From: Kitasatospora sp. NA04385
GTDB lineage: Bacteria; Actinomycetota; Actinomycetes; Streptomycetales; Streptomycetaceae
Length of the DNA: 64,000 bases
Assembly: GCF_013364235.1 (NCBI RefSeq)
Contig: NZ_CP054919.1
Location: 411,276-475,275 of the forward strand
Direction: 5' to 3'
Shown piece after piece: positions 36,894-44,938 of the stretch. The notes below the pieces were generated by a model that ran no database searches, was not told where the DNA came from, and saw only the letters and a list, made by a program, of their open reading frames with translations. A program made the translations under genes and the position numbers. Position 1 is the stretch's first letter, and each line of letters starts with the position of its first letter.

Positions 36894-37969
36894 CACGTCT
36901 CCTCGGGTCGGTCCGTAAGGGTTTCCGGGGCCCGCATCCCCTCGGGCCACTTGCGGGTGTCGCGCGGCGGCACGTACGGCTCCTCGTCGGGCGGCAGCCC
37001 GCCCTCGACGGCCCGCTCGCGGGCGAGTTCGGCGTCGAACTCCAGGCCGAGCAGGATGGCGAGGTTGGACAGCCACAGCCAGACCAGGAAGACGATCACC
37101 CCGGCGAGGGTGCCGTAGGTGCGGTTGTAGGAGGCGAAGTTGGCGACGTAGGCGGCGAAGCCGCCGGAGAGGACCAGCCAGAGCAGGACGGCCAGCAGGC
37201 TGCCCGGGGAGATCCAGCGCCAGCCGCGGCCGCGCACGTTGGGGGCCGCCCAGTACAGCAGCGCGACCATGAGGGTGACCAGCAGCACCAGGACCGGCCA
37301 CTTGGCGATCGACCAGACCGTGACGGCGGTGGCGCCCAGCCCGAGGACGTCCCCGGCGCGCTGGGCCACCGGGCCGGTGAAGACCACGATCACCGCGCTG
37401 GCCAGCAGCAGCACCATCATCAGCAGGGTCAGGCCGACCCGCAGCGGGGTGACCTTCCACACCGGGCGGCCCTCGGGGATGTCGTAGACCGCGTTGGACG
37501 CCCGGATGAACGCGGCGACGTAGCCGGAGGCCGACCAGAGCGCGCCCAGCAGGCCGACCGCGGCCAGCACCCCGCTGGTGCCGCGCCCGTCCTGCAACTG
37601 CTCGACCGAGCTGCGCAGGACGTCCCGGGCCGGGCCGGGGGCGAGCTGCTGGAGGTTGTCGAGCACCGTGTCGGTGGCGGAACGGCCGAGCAGCCCGAGG
37701 ATCGAGACCAGCACCAGCAGCGCCGGGAAGACCGCCAGCACCCCGTAGTAGGTCAGCGCGGCGGCCCGGTCGGGCAGTTCGTCATCCAGGAACTCCTTCC
37801 CGGTGCGCCGGAGCACCGCGACCCAGCCGCGGGCCGGGAGGTCGGTCGGCCCGTCCGGCCCGGTGCTCCCGCGCTCCCCGGGTTCGCGCTGCGGCCTCCG
37901 CGCGTTCGTCCCGTGCGCGTTCGTCCCGTGCGCGTTCGTCCCGTCCACGTTCGTCTCGTGCGCGCTCAT
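36893..37969 (-). CDS. YihY/BrkB family membrane protein
   Basis: 358 residues with about six membrane segments. FLDDELPDRAAALTYYGVLAVFPAL, GRGWRWISPGSLLAVLLW and NRTYGTLAGVIVFLVWLWLSN identify the family. The N-terminus carries repeated GTNAH units. ATG 37969 overlaps the P450 stop by 4 bp (ATGA). The family was once proposed as RNase BN; its role is probably in envelope transport. Confidence 0.9.
   Translation of the reverse strand: MSAHETNVDGTNAHGTNAHGTNARRPQREPGERGSTGPDGPTDLPARGWVAVLRRTGKEFLDDELPDRAAALTYYGVLAVFPALLVLVSILGLLGRSATDTVLDNLQQLAPGPARDVLRSSVEQLQDGRGTSGVLAAVGLLGALWSASGYVAAFIRASNAVYDIPEGRPVWKVTPLRVGLTLLMMVLLLASAVIVVFTGPVAQRAGDVLGLGATAVTVWSIAKWPVLVLLVTLMVALLYWAAPNVRGRGWRWISPGSLLAVLLWLVLSGGFAAYVANFASYNRTYGTLAGVIVFLVWLWLSNLAILLGLEFDAELARERAVEGGLPPDEEPYVPPRDTRKWPEGMRAPETLTDRPEET
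37901..37960 (-). repeat. 15-bp tandem repeat in BrkB N-terminus
   Basis: Four units related to cgcgttcgtcccgtg encode the GTNAH repeats at the protein N-terminus; the unit keeps the frame. Confidence 0.85.
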
Positions 37970-39210
37970 CCGGCCCGGACCGCCTCGATCACGAAGCCGC
38001 TGCGCGGCCGGGCGATCATCCGGTCGAGCGGGATGCTCAGGTCCTGGGCGGGCAGCACGTACTCCAGCCGGGCCAGCCGCACCGACAGGTCGGTCAGCAG
38101 CCCGACCACCACGGCCTCGCCCGGGCAGCGGTGGCCGCTGCCCGGGTCGCCGCCGCCCTGCGGGACCAACTGCCGGACGTCCTCCGGGCGTTCGAGGAAG
38201 CGTTCGGGGCGGAAGGCGTACGGGTCGGGCCACAGCGCCGGGTCGTGGTTCTGCCCGTACAGGTCGAGCAGCACCGTGGTGCCCTCGGCGATCGGCTCCC
38301 CCCGGTGGGTCAGGTCGGCGGCGGCCCGGCCGCCGACGAACGGGGCGAACGGGTAGAACCGGCGGACCTCCTGGGCGAACGCCTCCGCGTGGGCCGGGTC
38401 GCCGGTGGCGAGCGCCGCGCGGGTGTCCGGCCGGCGGTGCGCGGCGTGCGCGGCGAAGGCGACGTACCAGCAGACCGCGACGGTGGGGCGGATCAGGTTG
38501 AGCACCTCGACGGCCGCGACCCGGGGCTCCAGCGGTTCGCCGTCCGCGTCCCGGTGCAGCGCCACCCGCTCGACCGGGCAGCCGGCCGGGAGCGGCGCGG
38601 TGCCGTCCCGGACGCCCTCGACGATCCCGGCGATCCAGGCCTCCCGGCGGCGGCGGGCCAGCCGGCCGCGCCAGTGCCGCGGGCCCGGGGTGGCGAAGCC
38701 GTCGACCATCGCGACCAGGTCGGCCGCCAGCGGGCCGGCGCCGTCCTCGGGCAGCGGCAGGCCGGCCCACCGGCAGGCGCCCTCGGTGAGGACCCGGGCC
38801 GCCTCGTCCAGCAGGACCACCCGCCCCCGCCCGGCCCAGTCGTCCACCGCGGCCTCCCAGGCCGCGCCGACCTCGTCGACCAGGGCGCGGACCCGGGCCG
38901 GGTCGGCCAGCAGCGAGAGGAACATCGCCTTGCGCAGCCGGTGCGCCGGGCCGTCCAGCGCGTGCACGGCGCCGTGCCCGAAGAGCGTGCTCTTCACCGG
39001 CTCCGGCAGCGCGCCCGCCCGCCGGACGTGCCGTTCGTCGTAGAAGAACCGGACGGCGTCCGGGCCGTGCAGGGCGACCGCGGGCCGGCCGGCCAGCCTG
39101 GTCCGCACGACCGGGCCGGGATGGCGTCGGCGCAGGTCGGGGAGCCACGCGTAGCCGCGGGCCAGCAGCGGGAGGGTGTTGTCCCACCGGGGGTGGTGTC
39201 GTCGGTGCAT
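37966..39210 (-). CDS. CYP152-type cytochrome P450 peroxygenase
   Basis: 414 residues. The haem-thiolate loop is GHRCPGEAVVV, and the I-helix reads NLIRPTVAVCWYVAF: an Arg-Pro pair replaces the usual acid-alcohol pair, as in the H2O2-using fatty acid hydroxylases/decarboxylases of family CYP152. The N-terminus (DNTLPLLARGYAWLP) fits that family too. It should hydroxylate or decarboxylate fatty acids with H2O2 and no redox partner. No strong ribosome site at ATG 39210. First gene of a coupled three-gene unit. Confidence 0.9.
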   Translation of the reverse strand: MHRRHHPRWDNTLPLLARGYAWLPDLRRRHPGPVVRTRLAGRPAVALHGPDAVRFFYDERHVRRAGALPEPVKSTLFGHGAVHALDGPAHRLRKAMFLSLLADPARVRALVDEVGAAWEAAVDDWAGRGRVVLLDEAARVLTEGACRWAGLPLPEDGAGPLAADLVAMVDGFATPGPRHWRGRLARRRREAWIAGIVEGVRDGTAPLPAGCPVERVALHRDADGEPLEPRVAAVEVLNLIRPTVAVCWYVAFAAHAAHRRPDTRAALATGDPAHAEAFAQEVRRFYPFAPFVGGRAAADLTHRGEPIAEGTTVLLDLYGQNHDPALWPDPYAFRPERFLERPEDVRQLVPQGGGDPGSGHRCPGEAVVVGLLTDLSVRLARLEYVLPAQDLSIPLDRMIARPRSGFVIEAVRAG

Positions 39211-39331
39211 GGCCGTCGGCTGCCCCGGCCGGGGAATCGGAAACGGCGGGAACCGCCCGGAACCGGGGCTTCCCCCGGGTGGCGCACCCGCCCGGGCGCG
39301 GGCCGCTCCGGGCGGGCCGGTCGCGGGGGTC

Positions 39332-39652
39332 TCAGTTCGGCCGCTCGGCGAGCAGGTAGTCGGCGGTGCCGGTGAGGTGCAGCAGGCGGTCCAGGTGGGC
39401 GGGGCGGTGGTCGAAGCGCAGGGTGCGCCCGGCGGCGTCGACGTCGCGGCGGATCTGGAGCAGTGCGGACAGGCCCATGGAGTCGCACAGCGTCATGCCC
39501 GCGCAGTCCACCCGGACCACGTCGACCGGCGGGCGGGCGGCCAGGTGGACGGTGACCTCCCGGACCAGCCCCTCGCAGCTCTCGTGGTCGAGTTCGCCCT
39601 CCACCGGGACGGTGACCGTGCGGGGCCCGGGCCCGGACGGGGTGGTGCTCAC
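39332..39652 (-). CDS. STAS domain anti-sigma factor antagonist
   Basis: 106 residues, single STAS domain: TVPVEGELDHESCEG, VVRVDCAGMTLCDSMGLSALL with the DS phospho-site, DRLLHLTGTADYLL. GTG 39652 overlaps the cobalamin-protein stop by 4 bp, making it the last gene of the phosphatase, cobalamin-protein, STAS operon. Likely the direct substrate of the phosphatase encoded two genes upstream. Confidence 0.9.
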   Translation of the reverse strand: MSTTPSGPGPRTVTVPVEGELDHESCEGLVREVTVHLAARPPVDVVRVDCAGMTLCDSMGLSALLQIRRDVDAAGRTLRFDHRPAHLDRLLHLTGTADYLLAERPN

Positions 39653-40779
39653 GCGGCGGCCCCCGTCCCCAGGGCGGCGGTCAGGACGGCGACGCTGCGC
39701 GGCAGGTCGCGCAGTTCCTCGCGCAGCACGGCCAGCGCGGCGGCGAGCAGCACGTCCGGGACGGAGCGGGCGAGCAGGATCTCCCTGGTCCACCCCGCGA
39801 ACGCGGTGAACAGCTCCGGGTCGCCGGTGTAGAGGGCGACCGCCAGGTGCTCGACGACGTGGGCCAGGTCGTCGAGGGTGTGCTCGCGCTGGAGCGGGGT
39901 GTAGGAGCGGACGGCGGGGTGCTCGCGCTCCATGGCGGCCATCACGGCGCCGACCAGCTCGCGGGAGCTCCGGGTGACCAGGGTGTACTCCTGGTCGGCC
40001 AGGTGCGGGAGGTCGTCGACGGGCTGGTGCGGGGAGGCGGGCAGCGGCAGCCCCCGGGCCAGCCGCTCGGCCGCGGACCGGGCGTCCGGGGCCCAGGCGT
40101 CGGCCCCGAGCAGCCGGGCGTGGCGGCCGTCGGGGCCGAACGCGGCGCCGCCGGCGATCACCGGCACGCCGGCGGCCTGGGCGGCGGTGACCGCGGTGTG
40201 CGCGGCGGGCAGCCGGGTGGACAGCGAGGCGGACAGGGCCAGCGCGTCGGGGGCGGTGCGGTGCAGGTGCGCGATCAGGTGGGGGGTGGGGCACTGGGCG
40301 CCGAGGTAGTCGACCCGCCAGCCGCGCAGCACCAGCACCTCGGCCAGCAGCCGGGCCGGGAAGGCGTGCCACTCGCCGGCCACGCAGGCCACCGTGACCC
40401 GCCCGCGCTCCGGCGGCGCCGCGGCGGCGGCGAACGCGGGATGGCCGGTCACCAGGGCCACCACCCGCTCGTTGACGGCGGTGGCGGCGTGCTCCTGGAT
40501 CACCGTGATCCGGTCGGCCGCCCACTCCCGGCCGACCCGGGCCTGGAGCGCCCCGATCACGTCCAGCAGCAGCGCCTCCGGGTGCAGCCCCGCCTCCAGG
40601 GCCCCCACCGCGAGGTCGGCGGCCCGGGCCTGGTCGCCGCCGAGGACGGCCTCCCAGAGCCGCTCGGTGAGGACCGGCACGGACGGAACGGGGGCGGGGG
40701 CGGTCCGGGCGGGTTCCCGCGCGGGTTCCCGGGCGGGGCGGCCCGGTCGGAGGGTGGTGGTCGGTGTCTCGGCGTTCAT
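39649..40779 (-). CDS. Cobalamin-binding protein with CarH-like photoreceptor motif
   Basis: 376 residues. A Pro/Arg-rich linker (1-35) leads to a helical bundle with W86-x9-E96-H97 (REWAADRITVIQEH), the signature of adenosylcobalamin photoreceptors such as CarH. A Rossmann B12-binding domain follows, with E136-W-H138 (GEWHAFP), the likely lower axial ligand, and IAGGAAFG. A second helical domain (about 255-376) resembles RsbR-type sensor helices. There is no MerR or other DNA-binding domain. It lies between a SpoIIE phosphatase and a STAS gene, with 4-bp overlaps on both sides. Inference: a light- or B12-sensing input to partner switching. Confidence 0.88.
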   Translation of the reverse strand: MNAETPTTTLRPGRPAREPAREPARTAPAPVPSVPVLTERLWEAVLGGDQARAADLAVGALEAGLHPEALLLDVIGALQARVGREWAADRITVIQEHAATAVNERVVALVTGHPAFAAAAAPPERGRVTVACVAGEWHAFPARLLAEVLVLRGWRVDYLGAQCPTPHLIAHLHRTAPDALALSASLSTRLPAAHTAVTAAQAAGVPVIAGGAAFGPDGRHARLLGADAWAPDARSAAERLARGLPLPASPHQPVDDLPHLADQEYTLVTRSSRELVGAVMAAMEREHPAVRSYTPLQREHTLDDLAHVVEHLAVALYTGDPELFTAFAGWTREILLARSVPDVLLAAALAVLREELRDLPRSVAVLTAALGTGAAA

Positions 40780-42425
40780 GCGGCGCTTCCCCGTCGTCCT
40801 GCGGTCACGGCCAGGTGGCCGCGCGGGGGCGCGGCGATGACCATGACCGCCATGTCGTCGTGCCGGCCGTCCCGCAGCCACTGCGCGGTGAGCATCTGGA
40901 CCCGTTCCACGATCGCCTCGGCGGGCATGCCCGCGCACTGCGCGAGGGCCTGGCGCAGGCGGTGGTCGCCGAACTGCTCGCGGCCGGTGGGCCCGCCCTT
41001 GGCCTCGGTGATGCCGTCGCTGTAGAGGACGCAGGCCTCGCCGGGGTCGAGCAGGACGGTGTCGGTGTGGGTACTGGCCTCGGGCAGGACGCCCACGATG
41101 CTGCCGAGGGTGGTGGATTCGGTGACCCGGCCGTCCGCCCGGACCACCATCGGCGCGGGGTGGCCGGCCGCCGACAGCCGGACCCGCACCCGGTCGCCCT
41201 CGCGGCGCACGGAGGCCAGCACCAGGCTGGCGAAGCGGGTGTGACGGGAGGTCAGCAGGGCCCGGTTGAGCAGGTTGAGGACGCGCCCGTGGTCGTCGGC
41301 GAGCGGCAGCAGCGCGTGCAGCGTGTTGCGGACCTTTCCGGTCATCACGGCGGCCTCCAGGCCCTTGCCGCTGACGTCGCCGAGCAGGGCGAGGGTCTCG
41401 CCGTCCGGGTCGGCGGCGGGGTGGACGTCGTAGAAGTCGCCGCCGATCCGGTCCCGGTCGACGGAGGCCCGGTAACCGCCCGCGAAGTCCACCCCGTTGA
41501 GGTGTTCGAGCCGGGGCGGGAGGAGTTCGCGCATCAGCAGGTCGGTGACGGCGGCCTGTTCGGAGTACATGACGGCGGCGGACACCGCGGCACCGGCCCG
41601 GGCGGCGAACATCCGGGCGAAGACCTCCTCCTCGGTGGCGAACGGCCCGCGGCCCGGCGCGCGCAGCAGCACCAGCGCCCCGGCGGGGACGCCGTGCCCG
41701 GGCAGCGGGGTGACCAGCACCGAGCCGACCCGGCCGAAGCCCGCGGGCACCAGCCAGCGCGGGGTGGCGTCCGGGTCGATCCAGCGGGAGGGCACCGGCG
41801 GGAAGCCCTGGAGCGCCTCGGCCAGGCCGGGCACCTCCGCCGGATCGGCCCGGGCCTGGACGTGCGCCGGGTCGCCGCCGCGCAGGCAGGTCACCAGGTG
41901 CAGGGTCCGTCCGGCGCCGGGGGCGACCAGCACGGCGGCGTCCGCCAGGTGCAGCGCCGACTGGCGGGCCGCCGTCTCCAGGATGCGGTCGACGTTCAGC
42001 GAGGACAGCAGCAGGCCGGACAGCCGGGTCAGCAGTTCCCAGTCGCAGGGGCCGGCGCCGGCCGTGCGCGGCAGCAGGCCGGCGCAGCCCTCCGGGACGA
42101 CGAACCACCACGCGGTGCTGCCGTCGGGCCGGGGCGAGGGGTGCGCCTCGACCGGGCCGGCGACCGGGTCGGTGTGCCGGACCACGCCCGCCGGGGCGCC
42201 GTCGGACGGGGCGCCGTCGGACGGGCCGGACGGCAGGTCCAGGTGGGCCCGCAGCAGCCAGTGCGGCACCCGGACGGGGCCGCCCTCCGGGCCGGCCAGC
42301 AGGCGGCGGGCGCTGTGGCTGGAGTGCAGCAGCCCGCCGTCGGGGCCGAGCACCGCCACCGGGTAGGGGGAGGCGGCGAGGAACTCCCCGCCGGCGGTCG
42401 TGGTCGGGGAAGTCGAAGATGCCAT
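40776..42425 (-). CDS. PAS-GAF-SpoIIE phosphatase
   Basis: 549 residues: PAS-like (about 10-130, YPVAVLGPDGGLLHSS), GAF (about 145-290) and PP2C (about 315-540: RIGGDFYDVHPA, LGDVSGKGLEAAVMTG, AAGHPAPMVV, YSDGITEAKG, RHDDMAVMV). All metal-binding aspartates are visible. First gene of the operon with the cobalamin protein and STAS. A 245-bp region with no gene separates it from the divergent STAS gene at 42671; no cobalamin riboswitch is visible there. Confidence 0.9.
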   Translation of the reverse strand: MASSTSPTTTAGGEFLAASPYPVAVLGPDGGLLHSSHSARRLLAGPEGGPVRVPHWLLRAHLDLPSGPSDGAPSDGAPAGVVRHTDPVAGPVEAHPSPRPDGSTAWWFVVPEGCAGLLPRTAGAGPCDWELLTRLSGLLLSSLNVDRILETAARQSALHLADAAVLVAPGAGRTLHLVTCLRGGDPAHVQARADPAEVPGLAEALQGFPPVPSRWIDPDATPRWLVPAGFGRVGSVLVTPLPGHGVPAGALVLLRAPGRGPFATEEEVFARMFAARAGAAVSAAVMYSEQAAVTDLLMRELLPPRLEHLNGVDFAGGYRASVDRDRIGGDFYDVHPAADPDGETLALLGDVSGKGLEAAVMTGKVRNTLHALLPLADDHGRVLNLLNRALLTSRHTRFASLVLASVRREGDRVRVRLSAAGHPAPMVVRADGRVTESTTLGSIVGVLPEASTHTDTVLLDPGEACVLYSDGITEAKGGPTGREQFGDHRLRQALAQCAGMPAEAIVERVQMLTAQWLRDGRHDDMAVMVIAAPPRGHLAVTAGRRGSAA

Positions 42426-42670
42426 CGTCCGGGCCCTGACTGGCCCTCACCTCGCAATCGGGTTTCCGCCGTCCGGCCCGGGCCCGGAGGCCCGCCGCGG
42501 TCGGCGGGTTTGGCACGAGCTGCCGGGACCGTGCGAACACGTCCGGCGGGCCGCACCCGAACCGCCATGCTACCGCCGCCCGGTGGGGCCCAGGGCCGGT
42601 CGGCGTTCCGGGGCGGGCGGGGAGCGCGGGTCGGGGCCGGTCGGGGACCGGGGGGCGGCGGCCGACTACC

Positions 42671-43084
42671 ATGCCGGGTATGACCGATCACCCACACGGC
42701 GCGGCCGGAACCGGCCCGGTGGACGTCGAGACGGTTCGGGCGCGGGGCGAGTTGGACTGGGAGGACGCCCAGGACTTCGTGCAGCGGTTGACCGCGGTGC
42801 TCGACCGTCCGCCGCGGCTGCTGGTGGTGGACCTGGCCGACGTCACCTTCGCCGACTCCTCGGTGCTGCACGGCCTGCTCACCGCCCACCGCCGGATGGC
42901 GGAGGCCGGCGGGCGGCTCGTGCTGGCCGGGCCGCTGCGGGAGCCGGTGCGCCGACTGCTCGACCTGGCGTCCGCCACCGGGTACCTGCACGTCGCGGCG
43001 GACGCGGAGGCCGCGGCGCGCTGCGCACCCGTACCGGCGCCCGCACCGGTCGCGACCCGCCCGCCGCGGGCCCGCGGGGTGTGA
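42671..43084 (+). CDS. STAS domain anti-sigma factor antagonist
   Basis: 137 residues from ATG 42671, or 134 from ATG 42680. Neither has a ribosome site; TACCAT at 42667-42672 plus 7 nt before ATG 42680 would suit a leaderless start. STAS core: LLVVDLADVTFADSSVLHGLL with the DSS phospho-site, LLDLASATGYLHV. A Pro/Arg-rich tail follows. It is 68 bp upstream of a GHKL kinase gene and divergent from the cobalamin operon. Confidence 0.88.
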   Translation: MPGMTDHPHGAAGTGPVDVETVRARGELDWEDAQDFVQRLTAVLDRPPRLLVVDLADVTFADSSVLHGLLTAHRRMAEAGGRLVLAGPLREPVRRLLDLASATGYLHVAADAEAAARCAPVPAPAPVATRPPRARGV

Positions 43085-43152
43085 GCCGCCCGCCGTCCGA
43101 ACGCCGGGCGTCCGAAGCACCGTTCCCGTCCCGTCCGATTCGAGGTCATCCG

Positions 43153-43593
43153 ATGTCCCGCGCCGAGACCGACCCGACCCGGCGGCACCCTCCCACCGGC
43201 CACCGGCCCCGCTCCGGCGTCGCCGGGTGCGCGGTGCGCACCGCGGCCGATGCCCGGGCCGTCGTCACCGAGGCGCTCGCCCGGCACTCCGCGGCCGGGG
43301 GCCGGCTGCTCGGCGACGCCTGTCTGGCCGTCACCGAGCTGGTCACCAACGCGATCCGGCACGCCGGCGGGGTGACCGGGTTCGCCGCCCGGGCGAGCGA
43401 GGGCGGCAGCGTGCTGACCATCGAGATCGAGGACGCCTGCGACGCGCACCCGCGCGGGGACCGGGCCAACCTCCAGGACCCCACCCTGCTGGGCGGCCGG
43501 GGCTGGCCACTGGTGCAGTTGGTCGCCACCGAGTGGGAGATCCACCCGCTGCCCGGGGGCGGCAAGCGCATCCGGGTCGTCCTGACCGCCTGA
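43153..43593 (+). CDS. GHKL anti-sigma kinase (RsbW-like)
   Basis: 146 residues. ACLAVTELVTNAIRHAGG (N box, about 57-74), IEIEDACDAHPR (G1), LGGRGWPLVQLVA (G2), GGGKRIRVVLT. Close in sequence to the frameshifted kinase at 7115. Expected to phosphorylate STAS partners and/or hold a sigma factor. ATG 43153 has gagg about 8 nt upstream. With the STAS genes and phosphatase nearby it completes a partner switch, but no sigma factor is adjacent. Confidence 0.9.
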   Translation: MSRAETDPTRRHPPTGHRPRSGVAGCAVRTAADARAVVTEALARHSAAGGRLLGDACLAVTELVTNAIRHAGGVTGFAARASEGGSVLTIEIEDACDAHPRGDRANLQDPTLLGGRGWPLVQLVATEWEIHPLPGGGKRIRVVLTA

Positions 43594-43631
43594 CCGCCGA
43601 CCGCCTGAGCAGCAGCTGTTCAGGCCGCCGT

Positions 43632-44048
43632 TCAGGCCAGCAGCCGGGCGAGGCCGAGGTCGAGGTCGAGGTGGGCGGACTCGGTGCCGGGGGGCACCTG
43701 GGCGAAGGTGTCGGCGAGGAACGCGTCGACCGTCGCGGCGGGGGCGCTGATCACCGCGCGGTCGGTGCGGCTGCCGAGGGTGACCAGGACCCGGCCGTCC
43801 ACGCCGGGGGCGACCAGCACGTCCCCCTCGCCGGACCGGGCGTGCCGGCCCTCGGCGAGCAGTTCCCGGCCGAACCACCAGACGAGCTCCTCGTCGCCGG
43901 GGCGGCGCGGCGGGAAGGCCAGCCCGACGCCGTAGGGCAGGGTCGGGTCGAAGCGCAGCTCTCCCGCGAGCAGGACGTGGGGGTAGGGGCTCTCCGGGAG
44001 GGTGACGGAGATCGGCCTGGACACGGCGGCGGGCATGCGGGTCCCCAT
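43632..44048 (-). CDS. SsgA-like sporulation/cell division regulator
   Basis: 138 residues. PHVLLAGELRFDPTLPYGVGLAFPP, VWWFGRELLAEGRH, GDVLVAPG and LVTLGS are the SALP family pattern seen only in morphologically complex actinomycetes. These proteins guide septum and peptidoglycan sites in sporulation. ATG 44048. Sits alone, convergent with the kinase gene across a short gap. Confidence 0.93.
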   Translation of the reverse strand: MGTRMPAAVSRPISVTLPESPYPHVLLAGELRFDPTLPYGVGLAFPPRRPGDEELVWWFGRELLAEGRHARSGEGDVLVAPGVDGRVLVTLGSRTDRAVISAPAATVDAFLADTFAQVPPGTESAHLDLDLGLARLLA

Positions 44049-44199
44049 TTCCTGTTCGTGAGCTGGTGCGCCGGTGGCGTGCCTGCGGGAGCGGCCCGGT
44101 GCGGGCGGGCCTGCGCACGGGTGGCGGCGTCGACGCGGCTACCCGGGGCGGCAAGGTCCAAGCGGTCGATGCGAAAACGTTATCCGGGGCCGCGAACGG

Positions 44200-44224
44200 G
44201 TTTCCGTCCGGCCGGGGCGGGCAG
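44200..44224 (+). promoter_or_regulatory. sigma-B-type promoter candidate for dps
   Basis: GTTT, 15 nt, GGGCAG, 54 bp before the Dps start. Dps genes of streptomycetes are known stress-sigma targets. Confidence 0.4.
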
Positions 44225-44277
44225 CCGAGGGGCGGTCGGCACTCGCCGGCCACCCCCCGACGCGGAGAGGACAGACG

Positions 44278-44757
44278 ATGGACATCGCCACCGGCAGCCC
44301 GCTGGCCGAGCACGACCGCGACACGGCCGGGGAGGCGCTGCAGGGCGCCCTGGTCGATCTCGTGGACCTTTCACTGATCGGCAAGCAGGCCCACTGGAAC
44401 CTGTACGGCCCCCGGTTCCGCTCGGTCCACCTGCAACTCGACGAGGTGGTGGCCACCGCCCGCGACTTCGCCGACCAGGTGGCGGAGCGGGCGGCGGCCA
44501 TCGGGGTCAGCCCGGACGGGCGGGCCGCCACCGTCGCGGCCGGCGGCCTGCCCGGGGTGCCCGCGGGCTGGCAGGCCGACACGGCGGTCGTGGAGCAGTT
44601 GGTGGGCGCGCTCACCGCGGTGGTCTCCCGGATGCGCGAGCGGATCGCGAAGACCGGCGAGCCCGACCCCGTCACCCAGGACCTGCTGATCACGGTGACC
44701 GCGGCGCTGGAGAAGCACGCCTGGATGTTCCGGGCCGAGCACGCGGAGCGGCCCTGA
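44278..44757 (+). CDS. Dps-type ferritin-like protein
   Basis: 159 residues. LSLIGKQAHWNLYGPRFRSVHLQLDEV carries the Dps ferroxidase ligands (H of AHWN, D of LD and nearby E); TQDLLITVTAALEKHAWMF closes the four-helix bundle. It oxidises iron with H2O2 and coats DNA in a dodecamer. ATG 44278 follows gagagg. It lies just upstream of the stressosome operon. Confidence 0.92.
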   Translation: MDIATGSPLAEHDRDTAGEALQGALVDLVDLSLIGKQAHWNLYGPRFRSVHLQLDEVVATARDFADQVAERAAAIGVSPDGRAATVAAGGLPGVPAGWQADTAVVEQLVGALTAVVSRMRERIAKTGEPDPVTQDLLITVTAALEKHAWMFRAEHAERP

Positions 44758-44809
44758 CCTGCAGCGTTCCCCCCGCCGAAGAACCGCCGAAAAATTCTCG
44801 GCCGCTCCC

Positions 44810-44834
44810 GCATACCCTGGGGCGATCGGGGCAG
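44810..44834 (+). promoter_or_regulatory. sigma-B-type promoter candidate for stressosome operon
   Basis: GCAT, 15 nt, GGGCAG, 105 bp before the RsbR start. Weaker than the others; TACCCT nearby could be an alternative -10. A 7-codon ORF (MSEENA and stop, 44919-44939) ends at the RsbR ATG (TGATG) and contains its ribosome site. Confidence 0.3.
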
Positions 44835-44938
44835 AAGGCGCGCGGTGACCCGACCGACCGGTCCGGGTCGCCGCGCGCCGTCATGCGACGGCCGGGTCCC
44901 CCCGACCACGGGGGCCTAATGAGCGAGGAGAACGCCTG

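Noticed and set aside
40771..40779. Frameshift or fusion between the phosphatase and cobalamin protein
   Set aside because: The ATGA overlap is clean and both proteins have complete ends, so they are separate, coupled genes.
42426..42670. Cobalamin riboswitch upstream of the cobalamin-binding operon
   Set aside because: I could not find a B12-box-like conserved core or a matching fold on either strand; the operon uses B12 as a sensor and need not carry one.
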